A DNA stretch of 64,000 bases, taken from the NCBI GenBank assembly GCA_028751875.1, contig CM054158.1, positions 4,887,322-4,951,321 of the forward strand, given 5' to 3'. This DNA comes from Rapana venosa (taxonomy: Eukaryota > Mollusca > Gastropoda > Neogastropoda > Muricidae). Under the pieces are notes generated by a model that made no database searches, was not told the DNA's origin, and was given only the letters and a program-made list of their open reading frames with translations. Every line of letters starts with the position of its first letter. Positions within the stretch are counted from its first letter, which is position 1. Below are positions 23,822 through 36,647 of the stretch, in pieces. A program made the translations under genes and the position numbers.

Positions 23822-24581
23822 CTACCCTAGGTGGGTGGTCAGTGCTATGATAAAGAAGAAGACATACTACAGTCTACCACAACTACCCTAGGTGGGTGGT
23901 CAGTGCTATGATAAAGAAGACATACTACAGTCTACCACAACTACCCTAGGTGGGTGGTCAGTGCTATGATAAAGAAGAAGACATACTACAGTCTACCACA
24001 ACTACCCTAGGTGGGTGGTCAGTGCTATGATAAAGAAGACATACTACAGTCTACCACAACTACCCTAGGTGGGTGGTCAGTGCTATGATGAAGGAGACAT
24101 ACTACTGTCTACCTCAACTACCCTAGGTGGGTGGTCAGTGCTATGATAAAGAAGACATACTACAGTCTACCTCAACTACCCTAGGTGGGTGGTCAGTGCT
24201 ATGATGAAGAAGACATACTACAGTCTACCTCAACTACCCTAGGTGGGTGGTCAGTGCTATGATAAAGAAGACATACTACAGTCTACCTCAACTACCCTAG
24301 GTGGGTGGTCAGTGCTATGATAAAGAAGACATACTACAGTCTACCTCAACTACCCTAGGTGGGTGGTCAGTGCTATGATGAAGAAGACATACTACAGTCT
24401 ACCTCAACTACCCTAGGTGGGTGGTCAGTGCTATGATGAAGAAGACATACTACAGTCTACCTCAACTACCCTAGGTGGGTGGTCAGTGCTATGATGAAGA
24501 AGACATACTACAGTCTACCTCAACTACCCTAGGTGAGTGGTCAGTGCTATGATAAAGAAGACATACTACAGTCTACCTCAA
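23822..24581. repeat. 58-bp tandem array, 13 units
   Basis: Units start CTACCCTAGGTGGGTGGTCA at 23822, 23883, 23941, 24002, 24060 and every 58 bp to 24524. Units 1 and 3 are 61 bp (extra AAG). The spacer variant is CCACAA in the first units and CCTCAA in the later ones. Very high identity, so young. Confidence 0.95.
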
Positions 24582-24610
24582 CTACATTGCCTGACCCCAC
24601 ACATTCTCCC

Positions 24611-25688
24611 TTAACCCTTTGCTGGGCACAGCAAAATCATTTGTTCACTTCCTGCTGGGCAAGCAAAATGGAGGTGGATGGCCTCTGAGTGGGTGGGTGT
24701 ATTTAACATGCAATAACTCCACAATGGCTTAATGGATTGTAATGAAATAAAAACAACAAAATGCAGAAATGAATAAAGAAACTGCTATTTGCTATTGTGT
24801 GTTGTTGTTATTTTTTTTTAAAAGAATTATAATGCATAAACACACAAGGTCATTGATCGGTTTGTATGTGTCACAGTTAGTGTTGCAGTAGCTTTGGAAT
24901 GCATGCATGGATTTTGATAAAATAAAAAGGAAAACATTCAGAAACAATTACAGAAGAAAAGTTTTCAACCTACTGTTGTGTTTTTAGTTGTTTTTTTATG
25001 AATGATGCACGAAAACATGAAACATTCCGACGGTCGCCATTTTGTTTGCCAACGATCGCCGACGATCGCGATGCATGTTAACTTTACAGTTCGAGCCGCT
25101 ACCATAACAAAAGTCCCAAATAGCAATCAATTCACAAAATATATCAAGTTGTGAACCATTGCCAAACTCGAAATCCGCGATAATTTCCCCAATTCTATGA
25201 GCAGAATTCAAAATGCGCATCGGCTGAGTTAGATTTGACGATCGATTTACGTCTCGAACTTCGTTGTTGTCAAAGCCGGTCTTTCTTGCTTCAATCAACA
25301 AAGTCAGAAGCGCACACACTACTCAGATCGCTTACATCGATATTTGAGCCTGGATACACATCTCACAGCGTCATATTTTCAGCATGAAAGCCATAAAAAT
25401 GATCGTACATGTCGGATTCGAAGATAGCGTCCATCTTGGGAAAAATTGCGATTTTTTCTTCCAAAACTTGCCACAAACACATTCCAACCGCCGCCATTTG
25501 CAATGTACATGCGGAAGTCACGTGGACAGTCTTGTTGCTTTTATTTTGACGAGATTTGAAGCGAGATTGGCGGGAATTTCGAATGTATGAACGCACTGAA
25601 GTGACGGTCACGACGCCGGCCGTTTTTGGCCGTTGTGCCCAAGGATAGGTTCGGACGTTTTGGGACGCTATGCCCAGCAAAGGGTTAA
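24611..25688. mobile_element. piggyBac-like DNA transposon, TTAA target, probably non-autonomous
   Basis: Ends are perfect inverted repeats including TTAA: TTAACCCTTTGCTGGGCA at 24611-24628 and its complement at 25671-25688; after one mismatch three more bases match. TTAA duplication and CCCTTTG-type termini are hallmarks of piggyBac. A subterminal copy of TGCTGGGCA lies at about 24651. Internal minus-strand ORFs of about 105 codons (25319-24996 and 25680-25363) are open but show no recognised catalytic aspartates, so this is either a MITE or a decayed N-terminal remnant. It abuts the 58-bp tandem array. Confidence 0.82.
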
Positions 25689-26004
25689 GTTAACTCACCA
25701 CAGTGGAGAAGGACCACATTTTTCGTTGCAAGGTATCAAAAGGTGTATGTGTGGGGTGGGAGGGTGGCAGAACTGGAAAATGTGGGCTAGTGTAGCGTCC
25801 ATGGATCAGTGCTACGTGAACATTAATTCTGATGATCTGTCATTGATTCAGCGAGTGAGCTTAAACTCCAAATTCCCTCACCCAACCCCTCCACTCCCTC
25901 CCATTGCTCCCCCACCCCCATCCTCCCCCCCACCTTCCATCCTCCCCCACCCCACCCCTCCCCGCTGACCAATCCTGTCCAGCAGGACATCGACAGCAGT
26001 TATC
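25689..26004. other. Probable GXYLT 3' UTR or downstream flank
   Basis: Directly after the GXYLT stop on minus; includes a C/A-rich CCCCACC stretch at 25880-25965. No polyadenylation signal was chosen. Confidence 0.4.
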
Positions 26005-26244
26005 TCACAGGGGGAGCATTGTGATCAGGTTTAACTGCCTGTGACTGCTGATGACCCCGTGACTGCTGATGACCCGTGACTGCTGATGACCCTGTGACTG
26101 TTGACCTTTGGTCTCCATGAGGAGGAGCTGGAGTTGCCTGAGGAAGAGGTGGGGGTACTTGCCGCAGGGGGAGGAGCTGACGGCCTGCAGGTTCTGCTTC
26201 AGGCTCTGCAGCAACACCAGCTCCAGGTCCTGCCCAAACTGGTA
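26005..26244 (-). CDS. GXYLT: GXYLT last exon, repeat-derived C-terminal tail
   Basis: Acceptor TTGCAG| at 26245-26246, phase 0, TGA at 26005. The first half ([26 protein letters not shown]) matches the family C-terminus, including the conserved CGK. The last about 30 residues come from 17-18 bp tandem units (26037-26110) and are Gln/Ser/His-rich; because unit length varies, the reading frame differs between units. The acceptor is embedded in a (GTT/GAT)n tract. Confidence 0.85.
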   Translation of the reverse strand, partial: YQFGQDLELVLLQSLKQNLQAVSSSPCGKYPHLFLRQLQLLLMETKGQQSQGHQQSRVISSHGVISSHRQLNLITMLPL

Positions 26245-29200
26245 CTGCAACATCAACAACATCATCAATGATATCAACAACAACATCGTCAATGATAACA
26301 ACAATATCATCAACATTGACAACAACAACATCAACAAAAACAATGTGGGTTTTTTTAATTAAAAAAACAAACATCAACAACAATATCAACAACCACAATA
26401 ACATCAACAGCAGCATCAACAACAACCACAACAACAACAATACCACCATCAACAACAACAACAACAATAACATCAACAACAATACCACCATCAACAACAA
26501 TATCAACATCATCAACAACAACATCAACAACAAGGCTCCCGGGACATGTACACGACAAGCTTAGAAAACAAGCATGTCAAACAACAACAACAACATCACC
26601 AACAAGTCCAGTAAAAAAAAAAAACCACTTTCACCATCACCCCATGAAAGACAACTACAACACTGTCAGGCACACAGTTGACAGCAGGCATAATCTCAAA
26701 GAGACACAAGAAAACTATATTCTGTATTGGTTTAAACATTCCAGGATAAACTTCAAATCTTCTTCTTCTTCCTTTTTTGTCAGTTTCACCCAGGGGAGGT
26801 TTGACATTGATGAGCCTTCTCCATCTCTCTCTGTTTTGAGCTTCCTCCTTATTTATGCCCCTTTCTCTAAGATCATCGGCAATACAGGCAGCCCAGGTCT
26901 TGCTAGGTCTTCCCTTTGGTCTCTTTCCATCCACTACGAAGTTCATTGCTCTTTTTATGACGTGGTGGTCTGCTTTCCATTGAACGTGCCCAAACCAGCG
27001 CAGTCTATTGCTACTAGCTACAGACTTCAGATCATCAACCTTGCACATTCTCCATAGTTCTTCATTTGTGATCCTGTCTTCCCATTTGATCTTTGAAAAA
27101 TCACCACCAGCAAAAGCAAGGCACCTGACCAGTCGGCACAAGGCCACAGCTCAGAAAACAAACTGTATGTCGGAGAGTAAACTTCCCCCGTGGGGATGCT
27201 GCGGACTTGTCAGTATAAATCAATAGCATCCCCATAGTCTGCAAATTCTGTGCTAGGAATTCCCGCTTTTCTGTCCCTCTCTTTCTTTCTGCCTTGTTCC
27301 TTTTGCTTTCTGTCACCTCCTCCTTCTTGTCGATTTTTTGCCTTCTTGGTCCATTCTCCTGCCTTTTTTTTCCAGAAAGACTTAAAAGATACAAATTCTC
27401 TCCCTTGCCAAAGTCAGATGCGTCTGAGCATTCAATGAAGAACAAGAACAAGAACAAGAACAAGAAGAAGAACAACAACAACAAGAGGAGAAGAAGAAGG
27501 AAGAAGAAGAAGAAGAAAGTTCCATAGGTTTTCTGGTCACAGGACAGTAACGCTTTGGGAGAAAAGATCAAATCATTTATCACATTAATTTTCATAACAC
27601 TTTATGACACAGTGCAGAGGTAATATTTCAGAGGTACCAAACTACAGGACGCTTTCTGGTAGAAATATCAGTAACAAAATGGAGAAGAAACCTTGTCAGC
27701 ATGAAAAACAGTGCATTTCAATGTTGAAGCATTCTCATGGCAAACTATGGCACTTTGTTGTTGTTGTTGTTGTTGTTCCTCAGCTACAGCTCCAAGGTTC
27801 ACCAATCATGAGATTTTGCGTATGCGACCGTTTTTGCCCAACACGAAGATAGCCGCATCCCAACTTCAGGGTCGTATTTTGGGTATGTTCATGTTTATGT
27901 AACCCTATAAATGCCGACATGAATTATGGGGTTTTTAACGTGCATATTTGATCTTCTGCATGTGTACATACACGAAGGGAATTAAGGCACTGGCAGGTCT
28001 GCACTTGAAAGTTGACCTGGGAGATCATTGTAAAAATGGCCGTCCTTAATTCACCATATGCCACTGGGATTCAAACCCACGACTTCACATGGGGATTGAA
28101 GTCAAACAGTCTTACCACTCGGCTATAGCGTCTGTCTACAGTACATTTAAATTTTACCTTGGTGTGATAAAACCCCGTTCAACAGAAAGCAGACCACCCC
28201 ATCATAAAAAGAGCAATGAACTTCGTAGTGGATGGAAAGAGACCAAAGGGAAGACCTAGCAAAACCTGGGCTGCCTGTATTGCAGATGCTCTTAGAGAAA
28301 GGGGCAGCATAAATAAGGAGGAGGAAGCTCAAAACAGAGAGAGATGGAGAAGGCTCATCAATGTCAAACCTCCCCTGGGAGAAACATGACAAAAAAGGAA
28401 GAAGAAGAAGGTGTGATAAAACCCCAACAATGGTGGGTTTTTCCCCCAACATTCACAGAGGACTTCTCCTGCCTTCCCTTGCTGTGTGGGATGCCTAGTG
28501 CCTGGTCTTTTCCTGTGACTCTGCAGCAGGTCTGACCTCAGCCAACACTTCCCGACTTCACAACAGCTCGTCACAAAAAAAGTTTATATAAATGCCAGAA
28601 AAGTAGTTGTCACACTTGCTTTAAAAAAAAGAAAAAAAAAGGGCAGAAAAACAGACTAGAAAGGTAGAAAAAAAGCAAAAGAGGAGAGAAAGAGAGAGGA
28701 TGACAAAAGTAAAGAGAAAGAAGAACAAAAAGAGGTGATAAGAAAAGGGACATTTCTAACACAGATTTCCAGAAGATAGTGGATGTATTTACTGAAGAGC
28801 ACCTGAAATTTCCCATGGGGGGAGAAGGGAGAGATTTACAGAGAGACAGACATAGGTGGAGGGAGATTTACAGAGAGACAGACGTAGCTGGAGGGAGATT
28901 TACAGAGAGACAGACGTAGCCAGAGGGAGATTTACAGAGAGACAGACGTAGACAGAGGGAGATTTACAGAGAGACAGACGTAGACAGAGGGAGATTTACA
29001 GAGAGACAGACGTAGACAGAGGGAGATTTACAGAGAAACAGACGTAGACGGAGGGAGATTTACAGAGAGACAGACGTAGACAGTGCCTTACGTTTCTAAA
29101 AGTGGTGTAGACAGCCTTGAATGCCGGCTGCTTGTCGTTGTGCGTCACCCCGCGACTGCCGTGAACAATGAACGCCCCGTGCTGCTCCGCTGACTTGCAC

Positions 29201-29743
29201 ACACTCATGTACATGCAGTGGTCAGGCCGGTAGTTCCACTCACAGCTGAACACGTACAGCTCTTCTGCAAAACACGTCACAAACATCACATGTTTTTGTT
29301 CCTAAAAGATGTGATTTTCAATTCTGAAGCATGCTCACGGCAAACTTAAGGCACACTTGTTTCTTTTTCGTTCCTCGGCTAGAGCTCCGAGGTTCACCAA
29401 TGGTGAGATGTTGCGTGTGCGACCGCTTTTTGCCACCATGAAGGTAGCCACATTTTGATTTCAGGGATGTATGCTGGTTGTGTTCGTGTTTCCATAATCT
29501 ACAGAACGCTGACATGAATTACAGGGTCTTCAAAGTGCATATTCAATCTTCTGCATATGTATATATATACATGAAGGGAATTAAGGCATTGGTATGTCTG
29601 CACTTGAAGTTAACTTGGGAGATTGTAAAAATCCCCACCTTTAATTCAGCAGACGCCGCCGAGATTACAATCCATGACTTCGACTTTTGGGTTTTCTTTT
29701 GGGATTTTCTCTTATTTGCAATACCCGACATATATATATATAT

Positions 29744-29824
<81 letters not shown>

Positions 29825-32025
29825 GTAACAGAGTGGACATATTTGATGTCCCTTCTCTGCACAATCTCGGGTATTTGATCCCACTTCTGACACCATTTGT
29901 AACAGAGTGGACATAGTTGATGTCCCATCTCTGCACAATCTCGGGTACAAGGCACAGTCTCACAGTTTGGATGTGGCCTCTAGAAAGAGGCTGCATACAT
30001 TATACATTTCCCCATGTAGGCAAAGTGCATGCAATGGACAGCTTTCAATTACAACCCAAGGAAACAGAGCACTGCACAATTTGCAGGTATGTCCCAAAAT
30101 ATTAACACATCGCTCTGACCTCATGGGAGGTAATCTAATTACCGCACCATCACATTTTTTTTATTTTATTTTTTAAAATAAATATGACCTGATATAATCA
30201 AACAAAATTCACAGTGTTTGAAAAACCTGTCAGATTTTCTGGACTAATTTCCTTCCCTATATTAAGCACCAAAAACTCTATTCTAACCAATCCTTTATAA
30301 TTTCTGGGTATGGATGTAAGCAAAGAACAAATATAACGTACAAAGTGCATAAGAAATTTACATTTTTTAAGACAAAATGAGTTTTTATTTTCACACACAC
30401 TAAACACACACACACACTAACACACACACACTAACACACACACACACACACACTAACACACTAACACACACACTAACACATACACACACACTCATTACCA
30501 GGGTGATAATGCAAATAAATGTTGATGAGATCCTGGTCTCCCCAAGTTAACTTCAGGCGATATTCTTTGAAAAACTTCAACATGGACGGTAACCATGTCG
30601 ATTTCCGCAGCCGTGTTAAATTCATCAGCATCACACCTGAATTCACCCCTGTGTATACAACAAACAGACAAACAGAATCCATTGTTAATCACATTTGATA
30701 AAGGAAACAAGTCACACTTGTGTGTACAACAAACAAACAGACAAAATCAATCTTTAATCACAATCAATAATGTAAACCTATATTCAATCCCCATTAAGGG
30801 TCAACATAATGCTGTAATGTACATGAAAATCATCAGTCATCATCATCATCTTGAACATCATCATCATCATCAATATAATGCTGTAATGTACATGAACGGC
30901 ATCATCATTATCATCAACAACCTAATACTGTAATGTACATGAAATACCAACTGAAGTAACATAAATTAAATAAAAAGTTGAGTCATCGGGTTTTGAGGAT
31001 AATGGAATAAGCACTCATGTCCCTGTGAGTATGTGGTTTTGTAAAATTTGTCGTCTGCTCCCACCCAACATATAATGGCCCACTCTTTCGAAAAGCAGAA
31101 ACAAAATACACACGCAGACAGGAAAATGATCTTAACGTATATGGGGGGCGCTGCTCTTGTGGCGATGCGGTCTACCCCAGGGCGAGCAGGCAGCCTGAAT
31201 TTTCTTGCAGACAAATCTGCCATGACTGAAAGTGGTATACAACACAATACCAAATCACCACACACTCACAGAACACATGCTTCACTCACACCTAAGGCAG
31301 CTGTAGCTCTCCACTTCAACTCTTTACTTAACTTCTTCTTCTTCTTCTTTGTTGAACGCTCAGACAGCAACTATTGTTGTCTGTCGCCTGAGCAAAAAAA
31401 GCGTTGCTCTGCCGTTAAACGCTTAAGCCAGGCCCTGTGCATCTGACTTCGGCATGGGAGAGAATTGTTATGTTTTAAAGTTGTTTCTGGAAAAAAAGGC
31501 AGGAGAATGGACCAAGAAGGCAGAAAACAGACAAGAAGGAGGTGACAGGAAGAAAAGGATCAAGGCAGAAAGAAAGAGAGGGATAGAAAATGAGAGAACT
31601 CCTAGCCCAGAATGTCCAGAAGGTGGGGATGCTGTTTATACGACAGGGCCCCCGGCACCCCCCATGGGGGCAGCAGCGGTTCAAACCCTCCTCTCCTCCT
31701 CCAGCCTACCCAGAGGGGGGACGTAGGGGTGTCGGGCGAAGCGGTTGTACCAGCCCGAGTTGGCGTCCTCCCCCTCAGGGGTCACGGCCACCAGCTGGGT
31801 GGCGTTGAAGCGCGAGAAGAAGGACCAGACTTTGGTCAGGGGGCTGAGGAACAGGATGTCCGTGTCCACATACAGCAGCGAGTCCACGTGATGCAGCAAC
31901 GACTGAAACCATCACACAACACTCACAACACTCACAACACACACACAACACTCACAACACACACAACACTCGCACAACACACACAACACTCACAACACAC
32001 ACAACAAATCACACACACACACCAC

Positions 32026-32060
<35 letters not shown>

Positions 32061-34710
32061 CAACTCAAACACACACACACAACACCGCACAACACACAAC
32101 ACACAAACACTCGCACAACACACACAACACTCACAACACACACAACACTCACAACACACACAAAACACACAACACACACACACACACAACACTCCCCACA
32201 CACACAACACACACACACAACACACACACACAACACACACAACACACACACACAAACACAACAACACACACACACAACACCACAACACAACACACACACA
32301 CAACACTCACAACACACACACAACACCACAACACTCACACACACACAACACACACAACACTACAACACACACACACACAACACACACAACACTCACAACA
32401 CACAACCCCACAACACACACAACACACACACACACACAACACTACACAACACACACACACAACACACACACCACAAACTCACAACAACACACCTCACAAC
32501 ACACACACCACTCACACACAAACCAAACAAACAACCTCACCAACACCACACACACACAACACACCACACAACACTCACAACACACACACAACCCCACACT
32601 GATCACTGACCGCTTCGAAGACAGTATGCATACAGGTTTAGAGCTAAAGAAGGGATTTGTTTCTTCATTCCTCGGGCTAGACCTGTGAGGTTCACCAACG
32701 GTGAGATTTTGCACATGCAACCCTTTTGGCCCACCATGAAGGTAGCCGCATTCTGACTTCAGGGATGTATGTTGGGTATGGTCGTGTTTCCGTAACCGAC
32801 CAAACACTGACATGAATTACAGGATCTTAAAAGTGTATATTTAATCTTCTGCATGTGTATGTATAAATACATGAAAGGATTAAAGGCACTGGTAGGTCTG
32901 CACTTGAAGTTGACCTGGGAGATCCTAAAATAAAACCACCCTTGAGTTACAAGACACCACCAAAATTAGTACCGACGACTTCATGGACCCAAGGGATTGA
33001 AGTCAAACGGTCTTAACCACTCGGCTACAGCATCCATCAGAGTAGGAAATGATATGGGGCTTCTTTGTGGGGGAGGGGGTTGGCATACCCACAGGCACAC
33101 AAACACATGCACACAAACACATGCACACATACACGTATGCGCACACACAGATGTATGCACACAAAGATGTATGCATACATTCATGTCCACATGCGAAACC
33201 ATACTCGCCAGACAAGAAGAATCTCTCAGAACAAAGAGAAGAGAGGAGAAAGGAGAAGCAGAGCTCACGGGGATGAACAGCCTCTGGGTGGCACAGGGCT
33301 TAAACAACTTCTTCCAGTCCTCTGCTGCTTTCTCTGACACAGGGAAGGTGATGTCGTACAGGTTGTACTCCACCCGGTCCTGAACCTCTCCTGGCCACGA
33401 CTGCAGCTGAACATCACACACACACAGAGAGGGAAAATAAACCAAAAACAACAGGATTTTATCAACATTTTGGTCTAAACATAACTTTTTTCCTGAAAAA
33501 GACTGTATGTCAGTTCTAACTGTGCGACAGAAAACGTCACTAAGACAAGAGCATTGCAATAACAAGCTTAGAGTTTGTATCCTGCTCAAATAAAATAGAA
33601 TTTTTTTTAGGATTTTCTGTCCTTTTTCTTATATTGGTTCCTCCAGCAGAGTGCCCTCTAAACTACCTCCACACACACTCACACACACGCACACACACAC
33701 ATGCACACACACTGCCATTTCTTCTGTTTTTTCTATTACATAACAGAAAATGGAAAAGATATATCCAATACAAACTTTAAAATTCAGAGTGTGTTATATG
33801 GCCCACGCAATCAACACAGTCTGAGCTCTCTGAACAGTAAAAAATGTACAAGAAACTCCACACACAGGCCACACAGAGCAGTGTCCTTGCAAGACTGGCA
33901 GCCGGACAAAGGAACATGTGCTGCAGTCCTGCCCACTAAGGCACAAAGCACTCTGAAAGAGCATAGACTGGCCTGACCCTAGACCAACCGTGTGGCCATG
34001 AATCTCTAGAAGGGCCTGCAGTCTAGTGCTGCCTTTATGATCACAGAAACTGAGCTGTCCATCTGAAAAACACAAAACAAACTTGTGAAAAGCATAGGGC
34101 TCAGCACACAAATCCAGCATCACTCAGTCAAGGGTTTAGTATATAGCTAAAGTATGGTGCCCCTTTCTTTCCTGTGGCTAGTTCCTGCCATAATTAGCAC
34201 CAGCTGCCTGCCCCCCACTGAAGAGGCATGGTATGGAAGAGACAGTGCTGGCAGAGAGTAGCTGAAAGTGGGGAAAACTGACAGCAGTGCGGGGCACATT
34301 GTAAGCCATTGGCTTCTTGTTGCTCTTAGCATCACTTTGTAGAGCACATGCAACGTATGTTGTTGGGTTTTTTTCTAAATAGACACCTAGGTTTAAACCA
34401 CAAGCCGTTATTAATCCACTACCTTGTTGATGAAGACGCTTTGCAGCTGCTTCTCAGCGAAGATGTGGATGATGAGGGGGGTGGAGGTGGTGAGGACGAC
34501 GGCGGACTTCAGCATGACCATGACGTCGTCCACTCTCTCCCCACAGGCCACCACCGCCAGGTGAATCACGTGCACCTGCGTTCCCACCTCAGCGCCCACT
34601 CTGAAATCATAATGTACGTCAACACAGTGCCTGTGACTGAATACATCATGTCCCAGCGGAGATTTCCGACAGTGCCCGTGCTTCTTCCTTGAACTAAATT
34701 ATAACTTTTT

Positions 34711-34769
<59 letters not shown>

Positions 34770-35057
34770 CAGATGGATGGATGGATGGATGGATAATATA
34801 TAATACATAATAATTATATGCTTGTGCACATATGCATGGATAATTGGATATAATATATGCACAAGCATTCACAGATATATAACTATTCAGTGTAACTGAC
34901 TACTTCACACACTGTGCTGGGTGGATGACTTGTAGGCTGTACCTATGTCCACACCACACTGTCCACTCTGAAATAACAACATGGCATGTACTGATATAGT
35001 ACATGTACGCATATTATATTATGTCTTCTTTTTACTTGAATTTGAAATCAAGACTAG

Positions 35058-35147
<90 letters not shown>

Positions 35148-35434
35148 CATACAAAATACTTAAGACTAGACTTTGACAAATTTTCCAGACCCCTGGCAAC
35201 ATTTAAATGATCAAAAAGTATTTCAGTTTGCCAGAAGCGGTATGGGTTTTGCTTTCCTTGTTATCCAGACTTTTCTACACAAAAAATTTTTTAATTTATC
35301 TCTTCCATAGATTACAACTTATTTGAACCATAACTCAAAACTGATTCGGTAATTGTCTCAAATACCATTTCAATTCTCTTGGACTATACTGGGAATGGAT
35401 TTATAACAATTTACAAAACTACATACTCAGTAAC

Positions 35435-35514
<80 letters not shown>

Positions 35515-36616
35515 ATACTAAGTAAGAGAAGCTAATGCAGACAGACAGACGAACAAAAAGAGACAGAGACGGGGAAAGACAGAGAAAGAGAGCTCTGCAT
35601 AAGATTAATCCTTGACCCTTTCCTTCCATTGTAAAGCCTGTACTTCTATAAATTTATTGAAAAGCAGATGATTTGCACATCAAAGCAACACAATAACAAC
35701 AGCCCAGCACCATGAATTTTACTACTTCTTATTCTTCACTGAGTTCACTCACAAAGGTATACATGTATACATGCATACATGTACGTCTGTGTACAGCTTT
35801 TTTTTTAAATTCTATTCATGGGGTTGTTTTTTAATAACTACAAACTGGTTTTCCTTCCTGCTCTCTCTTTCCCAGCCTTCTTTCTTGCTTTATTCCTGAA
35901 CATCAAGGCCACACACTTTAAGTTGTGCACACTGTATTAGTGTACGTGTATGCTACTTTCAGTCACAACAGATTTCTCTGCCTGAAATTTAGGCTACTCT
36001 CCCTAAAAGGAGTGAGTCGCAATAACAGCATCACCACTTTTTTTCAGTTTTTCAAGTCTGCATGTGTATTAATAATTTTATCTTCATATGAGAGTGTTTT
36101 ATGATTTATCTGTCAGAATTTTGCCAGGGACAACTCTACTGTTGGCATGAGTTTGTTCTTTGTTCGTTCTTTAGACTTTACGTCTTTTCACTATCAGTAT
36201 CAGTGACATTTGAAATGAGTTCTTTTTAATTTTATGTGCACTAAAGGTATGCTGCGCACAAAACTTTTAGTTCATTCGTCTCATCTGAAAGACTAGCACT
36301 CAGGCCACCACTTGGGGTCTAGCAGATTGGGGGGGTGGGGGGGGGGGGGGGGGGAGTTTGGATTGAGATAGGGATTGAACCTGTATTGGCTGTAGTGTAA
36401 CCTCTCACTTTCTAGATGGGTGCGTTATCTCTAGACCACCAGACTACAACTGTCATAAATTTTTATATGATTTATACACACACAGACAGGGAAAGGAAAA
36501 AACAATATTTGGCGCTGCTCTTGTGACAATGGACTCTCCCATGGAGAACTGCCCTAATTTCATGCACTGAGAAATCTGCTGTGACTGAAATTAATATAAT
36601 AATGATAATATTAATA

Positions 36617-36647
<31 letters not shown>

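Noticed and set aside
23822..24581. CRISPR-like regular array
   Set aside because: The whole 58-bp unit repeats with no variable spacers, and the DNA is eukaryotic; it is a minisatellite.
26000..26533. Leu/Met-rich open frame resembling membrane helices
   Set aside because: It is the (CAACAT)n tract read on the minus strand, continuous only by chance with the xylosyltransferase last exon.
31612..32688. 358-codon plus-strand open frame
   Set aside because: It is the antisense of the xylosyltransferase catalytic exon joined to the CA array; the real coding strand is minus with splice sites and conserved motifs.
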